Assembly: GCA_963575745.1 (NCBI GenBank)
Contig: CAUYUJ010014763.1
Span: forward strand, 1 to 64,000
Source: Prorocentrum cordatum
Lineage: Eukaryota; Sar; Dinophyceae; Prorocentrales; Prorocentraceae
DNA: 64,000 bases
Reading direction: 5' to 3'
Below the pieces are notes generated by a model, which searched no databases, was not told the DNA's origin, and saw only the letters and a list, made by a program, of their open reading frames with translations. A program made the translations under genes and the position numbers. Below are positions 30,218-41,289 of the stretch, piece after piece; position 1 is the first letter of the stretch, and every line of letters begins with the position of its first letter.

Positions 30218-30808
30218 CTGGTTCGCTCGCTGGCTCGGCGAATTACACGGGAATCACGGGCGCCTCGCGGCCACCGACCTCAACGGCATCGGCGGTGTCA
30301 GCGTTCAGGGTAAAGGGGGGGAACCAAAAAAGCCGAGGTGGGGAAAGCTGTAATGTTTCTCATGTGAAGGCAGGGGCAGGCTTCAGGCATCTTAAACTGG
30401 CAGCGTGGCGCCCAGCCTTGCCAAACGTCAAGGCCGCAAAATTACGCCGGCCACTGCTATCTCGAAAACTTCAAGGAGGGCGTCTCTCGTCGCAGGCGGC
30501 TCATCGGGGGGGCGCGCATTTGACCTCTCTCTAAGTTTGCGTTTGTGCTTTGTACTCCGCCCTCGTCCATCCTTGCCGTGCGCGTCGCCACATCCCTCCC
30601 CAATCCATCCCTCCCCCCTCGTCGCCCTCCTCCTTCTCCTCCTCCTCCTCCTCCCCCCTTTCCCCTCTTCCTCCCCCCTCCCCCCCCTCCCTCCTTTCCC
30701 CCCCCCCCCCCGCCCCTCCTTCAGCAGTTCCCCCCTGTTCTATCCCGCCGAGATGCCCGCGAGCTTCTCGCCGACAGGCGCGCCCCCCACACTCCTGCGA
30801 ACTTGCAG
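30218..30808. other. Intergenic downstream of gene B
   Basis: Contains a CT/C-rich tract at 30600-30735. No gene is recognised. Confidence 0.5.
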
Positions 30809-32882
30809 CTAGGCTGAACTCTCGGCTGGCACGGTAGTCGCCGCGCGAGCCTCATCTGACATCACTGATGCGATGATCCTAGCAAAGATTGCGGTAAACC
30901 CGGCAGGGTAGATTTGGGACGAACTCTGGACCGACCGATTAGCAGAAATCCAACCCCGCCTTGACCAGCCAGTGCCAGACCCAGGAGATTTGCGGGCAGT
31001 GCGAACAGTGAGGGGTTTCTTACTGTCGCCTAGTCTATCGGTGGCGGCCTGTTTAGATCTGCGCAGGAGATCCATGGGGCCTTTCGGCGTCGTGCACTGC
31101 GTGGACGTGGGCTTCATGGCTGCGCCCCCATACCCGCCCACCCAGAAAAATAATACTGGGCACGCGTCATGCGCAAGGCTAGCCACATGGAGGCGCCCCA
31201 AAAAAGCAAACTGGCCAAGGGCTGCTCGATCGAAGTGTAAACGCCCCTGATCTTCGCGAGGTCGAGCAGGCGCGACCTCCACGGGACACAAAAAAGAAAT
31301 CGGACAGGGCGGCATGGGCGGGAACGGGCGCGGCCAAAATGGCACCCCCAGGAGGAGGAGGGCGAGGAGGAGGAGGATGAGGAGGTCGTCGTGGGATACG
31401 TCACCACATCCCTCCCTCCTCCCCTCCTTCCTTCCCCATCGACCATCCCTATCCACCCTTCCCCCCTCCCTCCTCCCTCCGTTTCCTCCTGAGTGGGGCG
31501 CAACCGATGGATTCGCGCGAGCGGAAACGTGCGTTTTCCACCATCATGTTTCGTCCTATTCGTCCCCATGGGGGTTCGCACCGTCTGGCAGCAACGTTCA
31601 TCGCCATGTTGGCCGCCCCCCATCCCCGCCCAGAACCCCCTGCACGACCGGGCCGGCCCGTTGGCGGCACTCAAACGTTCCACGTGTTGGGGGTGGGGCG
31701 GTGACAGAAAATGGGAGGCATTCGCCAAACCATCGCCGACGTCACCGATGTCTGCGACGTCGGCGATGGCTCGCAGCTCGGTCTGCAATCGAAAACTGCC
31801 GAGTCAAATGTGCTTCAGGGAACTTCGAAAGACAATCCAGCCATCGAGCCGAGCCCAGCTTGTTGGCGGCAAGAGAAACGATTTCCCCACCCAGCTGACA
31901 CGGCCCGAACTGTAAAGTTTGCCCTGAGAACATCCTTCCTGGATGACGTGCCCTCGGTGTTTCCTCTCGTGCGTTTTGCGCGGCCTGTCGCCATCCCGAT
32001 CCACGTCTTGCACTCGGGCGCGAAGTGCACGCTGCCACTTGCCGCCGTGGCGCCCACGAGGTGCATGAGGTACAGCAGCCCAACCTGGGGAGGTGCCGAT
32101 GTATGGCATATAAGATAGCGGTGCTACAATCTCGCACACCGTATGCTATACCGAAAATATTAGAATATTGTGCGCCATAACAAACGAATGAACTAAATCA
32201 ACACGGGTAACATACCAATGGGACATTTCATATGATACGATGAGGCGCGTTGCAATATACATAAACATTCGATTTGCATACGAGCAACATGATAGATCTA
32301 TACCCAGCCCCCGCCCCCTCCCCAACTGACCCATCTTCCCTCCGTGGTTCTTCCTCTTCCTCACTCCTCCTTCGCCTCCGCCTTTCGTCATTTCTTGCCG
32401 CTTTCGGCGCCCAGTCCCTTCGCCCCTCCCGTCTCCCCCGCCCCCTCCTCCCACCCCTTATCCATCTCCGTGCCCTTCCTTCCCTCAGGGATGAGTGGTG
32501 GTTTCTGAACCAGAAGCACCAGCGAGCAGATATCCTGAGTGGAATCGCAATCGTTGGCGTCGAACGTCGCAAATCTGAAGCCGAGGCGCCTGACGTTGAG
32601 CGCCGCGCCGCCCGCGCCCGAGAAAACCCCGAGAAACGCGAGGGTGCGATCCACGTTCGTGAAATGATTCATCAAGTGGTCAACAACCATGGCGACGGCG
32701 AAATTGCCCCCGTCCTCGTCGACGAACGGTTGCTCGGATACCCCTTTAGCTACGAGCACCTTCGCACCATCTGTTGCCCATGCCACGCCCTCAGGCAGCG
32801 CGGGCTGCGCCCCGCGCGCAAGCCCGCTGTGGTGTTCCAGCGCTGCCAAGATCACATGTGCCCAGATATGACTGCGAGGCAT
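30809..32882 (-). pseudogene. Gene B: dinoflagellate family protein with C5-methyltransferase-like motif order (frameshifted)
   Basis: Three minus-strand exons can be proposed. Exon 1 (about 32882-32525; start uncertain) has FLGVFSGAGGAALNVRRLGF then FATFDAND. Exon 2 (32084 to about 31905) begins after CCCCAG and has FAPECKTWIGM and a basic stretch. Exon 3 (31276-30809) has RGVYTSIEQPLASLL, then KPTST, SSQIYPAGF and the stop. FSGAGG, then a Cys motif, then EQP recalls motifs I, IV (PC) and VI (EN) of cytosine-5 methyltransferases, but this is resemblance only. I know similar proteins as a multicopy dinoflagellate family of unknown function. A one-base shift in A5 at 31146-31150 separates the EQP and KPT parts. 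CT/GA-rich DNA fills the introns. Confidence 0.6.
31730..31769. other. 14-bp perfect hairpin in gene B intron
   Basis: CCATCGCCGACGTC pairs perfectly with GACGTCGGCGATGG, with a 12-nt loop that itself contains CACCGATGTC. It lies within the proposed intron between exons 2 and 3 of gene B. Confidence 0.95.
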
Positions 32883-32984
32883 TCGCCGGGCGGGAAATAT
32901 GGACAGATGGACAGACGGCGCTGCAAATGGAACAAGCTGTGCACCATGATCTCGAACCGAGATCGGCGAGAAAAAAACACGCAC

Positions 32985-35668
32985 TGATCTGAGGGCTGCG
33001 TTCAACGTCTCGTCGATGAAGCAATTATATAGTTTGGGCGACCCATGTTCGGGGATCCTGGCCAGGCATATGGCATGCAAGGAGGATGAGGATGAGGATG
33101 AGGGCGAGGATACGGACGAGGATGAGGAGTGGGAGGAGGGCGAGGAGGGCGAGCGGCCACGGAGAGCCCAGGAGTAGCAGGAGGGGCACGGCAGGAAAGA
33201 GGGAGAGAGAGGCCGGGCGAGACAAAAGTGACAGAGATGCAGACGAACAAGGGGGTTGCTCGTTGCCTGCCCTGCGCCGCCACCTCGTCGAGAGCCGTCG
33301 CGCTCGCGCTCGCCAGGCGGCTGGGCCGCCACAAGTTCTCGGCGTCCGTCGCGCGGATCGACCCCCCCCCGGGACAGCCCCGCCGGCTCCGACCCCCCCC
33401 CCCCCCCCCCTCCGCATGCGCGCGCGCGTGCCATTGCGCGCGCACGAGAGCGCTCGCACGCGTGCATCATGCGCTAAGCAAGCGCTTCCCCCATGGAAGG
33501 CCCCCTTAAAAGGTTTTGGAACACGCTGCATCTTGTCCACCAGGTGGACCGTCTGGTGGTGCTTGGGGGCATACGCGATGCCAGCCAGGCTGCGCGCGTT
33601 CATGTGGGCTGATATCGCATTGCGCATGGCGATTATGCCTGCAGGAACAATGTATGCGTGGTCCCTCATCTCCGTCAAAAAAGTCTCCAGGGACATGCCA
33701 GCGTGGAAGATCGCCGATCCGAACTTCTCGGGGCCGCCTAGCTGCTGTAATATATCGAGTGCGAAGGGTAGCATATAGCCGATCTCGGCCGCCTTCAATG
33801 ACATGTGCGTCCCCCTGTGGTTAGGCTCCTGGCTTCTTTGTTGGGGTCAAAACACACTGGCGCTAAGCATTGTTTGTCTACGCTTATATTTTAAAACTGA
33901 TCAAGTATGTACATGGTCTCTGTTAAGAGCTTCTGGTTTGCGCGTGCTAATGTTTCAAATGTGTGTTAACTTGTTGGTAATGTTACATTGATACGTAGTT
34001 AATTAATTTTACGCGCGGATGCAGTGGTTAAATTGCGTTGCGTTTAAGCCCCGCGCAATCCTGCAGTGAATTGCCTCGCCCGGGGCCCAGCATTTCAAGA
34101 GTCAGCCTCCCCAATCAAACATGGCGCGGTACATCCCGACGGCATTGCCAAGTGAGCATCTCTGCCTGGAGCCTGCGGGCCCCGACCTCCAGGGTGGGCT
34201 CCAAAGCGCCTGGAAGGTTAAACGCGTTGTACAGGAGGACCCGCCACAGCGCTGCGATCACGAAGCGCATGATCGGGCCAAAGTATAGGCAATGGAGAGA
34301 GTCTATTGCCAAGCTCCTCATCGGGCTGGCCCCCAGCACGACCGAAAATAGAAGGCAACGATGGTTCACGGGGTCCACAACTTTTCAATCGCACGTGAGA
34401 AACGGTCTCCGAAAAGTCACTGTGATCGGGCAGACCGCCTGTTCTAGCGAGAACGTGTCCATGAGCTCACGTGATGGCTCCAATCTGTCTCCAGTTTTGA
34501 GGTGCGTTCCATTTAACGTAAAACCGGATGCACTCATCCTGCCTGCGATGCCTTTGCTAGCTTTAGCTGATTTCAAGCGTTGCGCCAACTGCCTCAACTG
34601 TCCTGGCACCTCCACTCTGACTTTTACCTCGCATTGCTGGCAAGCTGCATCGCAATCCTTGCGTTCTCTCCATTGCCACGGCATGCCCGAACATGCGTGG
34701 TCGCATGACCCGTGCAACTCACCAAAGGACATTGTGCAATCTTGGCTCGGGTTGAACAGCGACGAACAGCTCGCCAAACCAAGAGACTTATAATGCTCAG
34801 CCCAGTCGCCCTTGATCCATATCAAGGCAGCTCGGAAAGACAAGTCACCTACCTGAGCGTCGTCGCCCCATGGCGAACCATTGAACTGCTCGGCAGGCCT
34901 CCTGCCCTTTGTCATGGCCTCGACTTGCCACCGGGTGGCTTCCAAATGCGGGTAGAGCGTGCGCCACTCCCGACGCCCGAACTGGCAGGCGTCGGAGCTA
35001 CGCGTCACCGAGAGCAGATGCCTCGAAGCAGTAATCAGATTAATATTCCAAATGCCTAGTGCGCTATCTTGTCGGCCCGACGCGCCCGACATGTATGTGA
35101 CGCCGTCGAGGTACACGGCAATGGGAAGCGGGGGTCGTTCGCCTTTGCCCAGTGCATACTGCGCGACGGGGTGTCCAGTGTAACACGGCAAATCTAAAAT
35201 GCATTATTCCCTTTCGTTTGGGTCCGAATTGAATGAGTTCGCCGTGGCGGGGTCCGATGATATGTCTTCCTCCAGCGATTGGAACGTGCATCTGATAGGG
35301 GTGGCCCTGAAACTTCTCTAAGAACTCCGATTCAACTTGACTGGGGTGTCGACGCAGATCATGCCGCTTGGTTGCGGGAGAACCCTAGACAGCAAGTTTT
35401 GGCACTTACCATATTGTTTCCCAGGGGCCATTGCATATTGCGCGAAGTCCGTGCCTGGTACACCAGACACGTCTGCGAAATAACAAATGTTACAAAATTC
35501 GGTGGCTGATATTTTGCAATAAGCATAAAGTTGCAACACTAACCTCAATAACTCAGAGCCTCCATCTCTAGCTTCCTGCGAAGTCGCTTGGTATAATCGG
35601 GGCCCCGACCTTGTCGGCGCACCGTGGCTGGCACTGCTCGCTCGACGCTTCTTTCTTTTGGTGGCCAT
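32985..35668 (-). pseudogene. Gene A: multicopy dinoflagellate family, loosely transposase-like (decayed)
   Basis: It starts at ATG 35668 (MATKRKKRRAS). Visible in order are LVLQLYAYCKISATEF, LPQPSGM, PLPIAVYLDGVTYM, LGIWNINL, EWRTLYPHLEATRWQ, ALIWIKGDWAEHY, GDRLEPS and SLAIDSLHCLYFG. Then come exon 33814-33525 (LKAAEIGY...APKHHQTVHLVDKMQ) and a short exon near 33058-32985 (SPKLYNCFIDETLNAALRSV). These blocks match, in order, a family I have met many times in Symbiodinium-like genomes, with no established function. LYLDGV followed by W..NL is faintly like TNP2/En-Spm transposases. Breaks: frame changes near 35320 and 35195, and in-frame TGA at 34385-34387 and 34115. Introns are AT-richer (33820-34040). 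Confidence 0.6.
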
Positions 35669-36529
35669 TTGGCACGCGAGCTCGAGCGAACGAATGGCTA
35701 GCGTTAAATGGCCGACGACATACATACGAACGTGTGTGTATGTGTTGCGGTGCGCATCTAAACATTAATTGCAGCGTTGTGAAAGAAGCGTTTGTGAGAG
35801 TGTAATGTCGTGATATTACGCGTGTCTTAATCGTGCATGTCGTTGCATGTGTGCGAGCGGAACGAGCGACGCACGCCGTCGGGGCCCCCTTACGTGCTAT
35901 TTTGCTTAGGCATCGCGGAACAGGAGATGGGGGGATCTTTGGGCCCCCTGAGAGGAGCATAGCGGTGAAGGGAAGTGCGAGGATAAGCGGGGGGGGGGGG
36001 GGGAATGTGGATAATGGGAAGGATACTGATGGCAAAGGGAGGAGGAGCTGGGGGGGAGATCGAGGAGACTCGAAGCACGAGCGCTGGCGAGGTGCACACA
36101 TTGTGGGCGCATCAAATCTGCTGCGGCCAACCAACCGCTGAGTAAGCCACCGCGACACAGAAGAAGTGCCATGCTCACCCCGTGGGCGCTGAGCCCGCGA
36201 TCGAAGCAGTCGCGGCCAGCGCCAAGGTGAAGAAATCTCGCTTGCGCAGCACCGTTCAACAAAAAGTGAGGGAACGGCTGGCGCCGTCAGCTGGTGCTAT
36301 CACACCCTTGAAAGTCACGAGCTAGCGCCGGCCTGGCTCGAGCTGCAGTGGGCCTCGCTGGATGTGAAGCCCACGGAACACGACAACTCGTTCATTACCC
36401 CAGTTTGCACCCGACACTCTCGATGTTTCAGCATTCAAATGCCCGCCGCTGGGCGCGCGAACACCTACTCGTGCAGTTTCTAAGTCCCAGGGCCAAAAAC
36501 CACAGCCAATGAGCTCGAACAGGCAGGTC
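35669..36529. other. Intergenic upstream of gene A and downstream of gene C
   Basis: AT-richer between 35700 and 35850; a G13 run near 35989. It would hold the gene A promoter, but no motif is recognised. Confidence 0.5.
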
Positions 36530-36680
36530 ACCGGTGGATCACCGGTGCGTCACTGGTCACCGGTGGATCACCGTTCGAGATCACCGCTCTCGAACCATGT
36601 GTTTTCATCGCTAAAACGAGGCTCACCGAAATCGAGGACATCGGTGAGTCACCGGTGCATCACCGGTGCGGTGAACCTCG
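36530..36680. repeat. TCACCGGTG repeat cluster downstream of gene C
   Basis: TCACCGGTG(G/C) occurs about five times within 36523-36580 and again at 36650-36673, with GTCACTGGTCACCG between. The motif is itself palindromic and matches the arms of the CACCGA hairpins. It lies about 180 bp after the gene C stop. Confidence 0.8.
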
Positions 36681-37589
36681 TTGCGGTGTAGATTCTAAGT
36701 CAGCCGACGTTTTTGCATTTTTTGTTTTGTTTTTGTTTTTTTCTCTGATTTCTCTGTTTTCGATCCCCAATCGTCGGTTTCACAGACATGCACGGCTGAT
36801 CGCGCGTAAAAAGAGCGAAGCAGCACGCCAACTCAACTGAGCCAGCCGAGACCTTGATCAGGTCTTCGTCTTGCGGGCCATCTTGATCGCGTGGACATCG
36901 TGCGCGCCCTGGATCTCGGCGACCAGGTCCACCAAGTCCCTGTCGAGGCCGACCGGGCTGTTGAGCGTAGCCACGTACTCCTGGGGTCACCGAGCTCCTT
37001 GCGCAACTTCGGCAGCGACGTCGCCTGCTGGATCGCCCTGTTGACGTTCGCCGTCTTCTTGGACTGGGCGCTCTCGAAAAGCTTCACCAAGGCCTCTGCA
37101 TCACTGTCGCCCTCGCCCCAACTCCAGTCCGGGTCCTTCTGCGTAGACGTAGTGATCGTCAACCCCGAGGACATCACCTGGCGGCACTTCTGGATCGTCT
37201 TCTTCGCGTCGTTGGTGATCTGCTTGATCAGGTCGCCCCCAGGCGACAGGCAATTGTGATCGTCATCCGTCTTGTCAGCCTTGGCCTTTGCTTTTGCCTT
37301 GCCCTTGCTCTCTGCCTTGGCCTTTGACTTGGCGCCGAGCTTCTCGACCGCGGGGGGCTCCTCGACCGCGGCCTCGCCCGCGTCCTTCCTCTGGCGCTTG
37401 TTCGAGCCCTGCTTGTCTGTCGCGCCCTGCTGGCCAGTCGCGCCCTGCTGGCCCGTCGCGCCCTGCTGGCCAGTCACGCCCGTGGACTCGCCCTGCTGGC
37501 CAGTCACGCCCGCGGCGTCGCCATGGCCCGCCCCCGCGCCCTGGCCCTTGGCGGCGCCAGCGGCGGCGCCCTGCTGGCCGTGATTCGTA

Positions 37590-37610
37590 ACGTTCCTCCT
37601 CCTCCTCCTC

Positions 37611-37645
<35 letters not shown>

Positions 37646-37740
37646 CCTCCTCCTCCCCCCTCTCCTCGCCCCCCCCCCACCCCCCCCCTCTCCGCTCCGC
37701 CGGCCTCGGCGGGCCCGCGGGGGGGGGGGGGGGGGGCTTG
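37590..37740. repeat. CTC and C/G-run microsatellite in gene C intron
   Basis: CCT triplets (37593-37634), C-runs and a G17 run (37719-37735) fill the intron before the last exon of gene C. Confidence 0.9.
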
Positions 37741-37764
37741 CATCGCCTGGGCGGTGAGGGGGGT

Positions 37765-37818
37765 CACCGACCAGTCACCGATGTCACCGAGAACGGTGAA
37801 GTCGGTGACTGGTCGGTG
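37765..37818. other. 25-bp hairpin in gene C intron
   Basis: Arms of 25 bp starting CACCGACCAGTCACCGA pair at 23 of 25 positions across an AGAA tetraloop. It is the longest of the CACCGA hairpins and lies in the intron before the last exon of gene C. Confidence 0.95.
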
Positions 37819-38094
37819 CTGCTCGTCTGTTTGGCTGCCCGTCCTGCCTGCGCAGTCGTTTCGCCGCGCCCCCCACCTGCTTCTCCGCTGGCGCATGGAG
37901 GTGCCACTGATGATCTTGTCGCTCGACCACTCCTCGAACATGGCCCAGGCCTCGCTGAAGCTGGTGTTGATGCCCTCTGCGACATAGAGCACCCTGAGGC
38001 TCATTGCGCAGTCGTCGTAGACCGCCCACGGGGCTCCGAGCATCATGCAGCGCAGGAAATATCGCATGGCCTGTGATCTCGTCGCCATGCTCCC

Positions 38095-38190
38095 CCTCAT
38101 CCCTTCTCCTCCTCGATCCCCCATGCTGCTCCTCCTCATCCCTTCTCCTCCTCATCCCTCCTCCTCCTCCTCCTCCTCCTCCTCCTCACT
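38095..38190. repeat. CCT-rich microsatellite in gene C intron
   Basis: CTCATCCCTTCTCCTCCTCG units and CTC triplets fill the intron between 38215 and 38070. Confidence 0.9.
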
Positions 38191-39604
38191 ACCTCCGCCC
38201 CCGATCCAGCGGGCTTGGGTCCACCCGAGTTTGCCTCCGCCTTCTTTGTGAGCCACGCGGCCCAGCGGCATGCACTGCCCCTTCTTGTAGCTCGAGCGGG
38301 TGATGCCCGCCCGCCCCCTCATGGCGCCGATGTAGTTCATCATCTTCTTCTGCGCCCAGTCGCGCCTGAAGGCCTCCTGGCCGGCTGGCGAGCCGATCAG
38401 TGCGCGGCGGGCCTGCGCCGAGGCCTTGTCCGAATCCTTGGCGCGGGTGAACCTCGACCCGATCGGGTTCCCCGCAGCGCTGCGGATTTTGAAGTTGAAG
38501 CCGCCAGCCTCCAGAGACTTGAACGCGATCAGCTCGGCCATCTGCTTCTCGTCGAAGCCAGTCGTATCGATGGCGCCCAGCTGCGACTGCGACTCCTTCG
38601 GCACCTCGGGCGCGACCGCGCTGGTCTTGTCTGGCATCGTGAAGACCTGCGAGTCGACGTTGCGCAGGCCGCGCGCCGCTGGTAGCATGTCCTCGCACCG
38701 CATCCCCCTGGCCGCGTGGGGCGCCTTGATGTCGGTGCAGTGGAAGGCGTCCACGAGCATCTGGTGAATGCCCATCTCGTCCACGTAGTGGCACGTCTGC
38801 AACTTCTCCCCTGTGGCTCCAGAAACGGTTTCGGATCGGCAGCCGACGGGGGGCTCGGTGGAGGGAGGAGGGGGGAGGGGGGGGGGGGGGGGAAGAGCAG
38901 GGCGAGGACAGGGAGGGGCAACCAGGAGGATGATGAGGAGGAGAGGATGGGGATGAAGACGAGGAGCATGATATGCAAAAATATAAGCATGTTCTTTGCT
39001 GGGCCCCCAGGGGGCCGCCCCCTCCCCCCCTCGTCGCCACGGCTAGACCCGCCTCCAAGTTCAAGCCGACAATCGCCCCGAAACGTCTCCCACTTAACTT
39101 AACTCGGGCCCCGCTGGGTGTCTGGAGAATCGCTCGCGCTGCCGAGCTCCTCGTACATCTGCGCGCGCATCTCAATCTGGCCCACGCGGTGATTGGCGCG
39201 CCTCGGCGGCGTCTCGAACCCGAAGACCTGCTGCGCGCCGGCTGCGGGGCGAGGGCGGGCGGGCGTCGCGGGGTCGATTGGGGTGGCATTTTCGACGCCG
39301 AGCGTTTGAGGCGCCGAGCGGAGAGGGCACTTCAACGCTCGACGTCGAAGGGATTATTCCCCCACCCCGCGCCGCTCGCCCCAAGCGCTGGATGGGGAGA
39401 GGAGGAGGGGGGGGGGGAAGGGAGAGGGGCGGGGCGGAGGGGTGGGGGGGGTGGGGGGAGGAGGAGGTGGAGGAGGAAGGCGGAGGAGTGCACAGGGGAG
39501 ACAGCGTTTCCCCGCGGACCTGGCTGCCGCCAGCTGCAGGACCCTCGTCCGCGCTGCCGCTCTGCGAGCCCTTCATGCTGTCTGCCTGGGCCGCGGCCTG
39601 GCCG

Positions 39605-39619
39605 GGGCCAACCGCGTGG
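39605..39619 (+). repeat. 15-bp target-site duplication, left copy
   Basis: GGGCCAACCGCGTGG here is identical to 41275-41289. Between the two copies lies the LINE-2 insert. Confidence 0.9.
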
Positions 39620-41274
39620 TTTTTTGACAGGCGCCCTGAACCCGAGCCAGCTCGGGTTGAGTTAAGAGAAAAACTCGGACTAGTTTACCCGCCTGATGCG
39701 GTCAGTCCGAGCTGTCTGAAAGGGGATGCTGGTCTGGAGCGTGCTCACCCTCCCCCCGAAGCGGTCTGCAGGCCTGAGAAGGCCCGACAGGCTCGGCCCG
39801 ATCGACAGCCTCAGACTCGCTCGCTTCGGCGGCAGGGTCAAACACTTCACAGAATACTCCAGCCAGCCTGGGATGTCTCCCCCTCCGCAGCGCCCTCAGG
39901 ACCAAGGGCGCGCACTTTGACTTCCTGGGCCTCTCGGGCTCTCGGATGCAAGACTTACTGAGCTTCTTGAATCTACCACCGCAGCTGCGCCCGCAGCAGA
40001 GATGACAAACATAAAGCATGCTTTGATTCGAACAGAGAAGGGCCGTGATAGCGTGGCCCTTACCCCGTGTGGAAAGGGCCGCGTCAGGGAGCTGGCCCGA
40101 GCACCCTGAAAGATCAGGCTTCACAGACTGTCCGCGGCTGCGGAGACAAACACTGCAACGCCAGAACGCGGCACACCACAACCACTCATGATGATACTGC
40201 TCCGAAGGAGGGGGCGGCAACCCCAAAACACGGGCAGGGGCGATAAAATCAACTCCGTCACGGTTGAGTCTAGGCCAATACGGGAGGAGACGGGCTTCCA
40301 GCAGGCCGACGCTCTTGGCAACCTTGAGTTGCCAGTCAACAGAATCCAGTACGGCCTGAGAACCTCTGGCATGCATGTTCGCTCCTCGCTTGGCCGCTCT
40401 GTCGGCCTCGTCATTACCAAGCTTGAAAAAAACGCTGATCGGCCGTTAAATCTGGGGAATCCGCCACGTGGGCCTTCGCCTTGTGAAGACTGGTCAATTT
40501 AGACTGAAGGGTATTGATCATTAACCCAGAGCACGGTCGCTTGTAGGAGAGACGCTTGGGCCTCTCCAAAAGAAAAGCTTTGCAAACATTGAGACAGTCG
40601 CTGAAACCTGCAGAGGGCCCAAGGAGGCAAAGAGACCCGTAGGCCAGGGCCCCAAACTCCGCCGCTTGGGAGGTCTGGGGGGACCTGTCCCAGAGGGGGG
40701 CCCACATGACACACTGCAAATCCCTATTATTATCGTATGCAGCTAAACCCCATCCTGCCCTGCTGAGTTCCTTAATTGCGCGCTTCCTACATGATCCGTC
40801 GAAGAAAACACTCCCAGAGAATAACTGCTCGTCCGAATCATCATGCCGAGGAGCTTCCCAATGGACCATAGGGGGGCATTCTCTGGAGGGCATCGGAAGG
40901 TGCTCGCTGGGGTGGGTGAAGATCCCTTTCGTGAACAGCACGAACTGGTCGTTCGAGACGGTGGCTAGGTCCACCTCGGAACTCGCCTGCAACACTTCGG
41001 GATCACAAAGCTCCTTCCTGAGATCGTCTAACGCAGGGCGCACCCATAACCTGTGCCAAATCGAATCCGAAGGGCCGCCACACAGAGAACAACGGACCTC
41101 GGGGATTTGGTATCCGAGGGACAAGGCTTTCTCCTGGGTCCAACATGCCCCACGGGCATTGGCACGGATGCATCCCTTCTCGAAATAAAAGTATTTCGAG
41201 CTGCGCAAGTCTCTGATCACAGCGTCGTAGCATGCACGGCCTTGAAGACCGAGCTTCTGACCAGAAACACGACA
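39620..41274 (-). mobile_element. LINE-2: 5'-truncated LINE inserted in a coding exon of gene C
   Basis: The 1655-bp insert is bounded by a perfect 15-bp duplication. Read on the minus strand it ends in six A directly before the duplication, the expected 3' end of target-primed reverse transcription. It carries only the C-terminal part of ORF2, so it is 5'-truncated. Removing it and one duplication copy joins ...SSHAVGP to GQAAAQADS in one frame. Confidence 0.9.
39702..41274 (-). pseudogene. LINE-2 ORF2 C-terminus: zinc knuckle, RNase H, zinc-binding tail
   Basis: Reading down the minus strand: CSLCGGPSDSIWHRLW (zinc knuckle with its last Cys apparently lost), RNase H motifs VFFDGS (Asp), SQAAEFGAL (Glu) and FSDCLNVCKAF (Asp). 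Then a frameshift in A7 at 40426-40432 leads to LGNDEADRAAKRGA (last Asp). The tail has WCAAFWRCSVC and VCHLCCGRSCGGRF cysteine clusters and stops at 39702. Domain order matches LINE-1, but the sequence is well diverged, so it comes from another subfamily. All RNase H catalytic residues remain. Confidence 0.85.
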
Positions 41275-41289
41275 GGGCCAACCGCGTGG
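41275..41289 (+). repeat. 15-bp target-site duplication, right copy
   Basis: Identical to 39605-39619; see LINE-2. Confidence 0.9.

Noticed and set aside
35465-35495. A tiny 25-nt GT-AG intron in gene A (GTAAGTGCC..CTAG)
   Set aside because: Reading straight through gives the family-like sequence GKCQNLLSRVLPQPSGM, so no intron is needed.
35679-35703. Possible decayed DinoSL just upstream of the gene A ATG (CTCGAGCGAACGAATGGCTA)
   Set aside because: The position is right, but two or three inserted bases and further changes make it too weak to claim.
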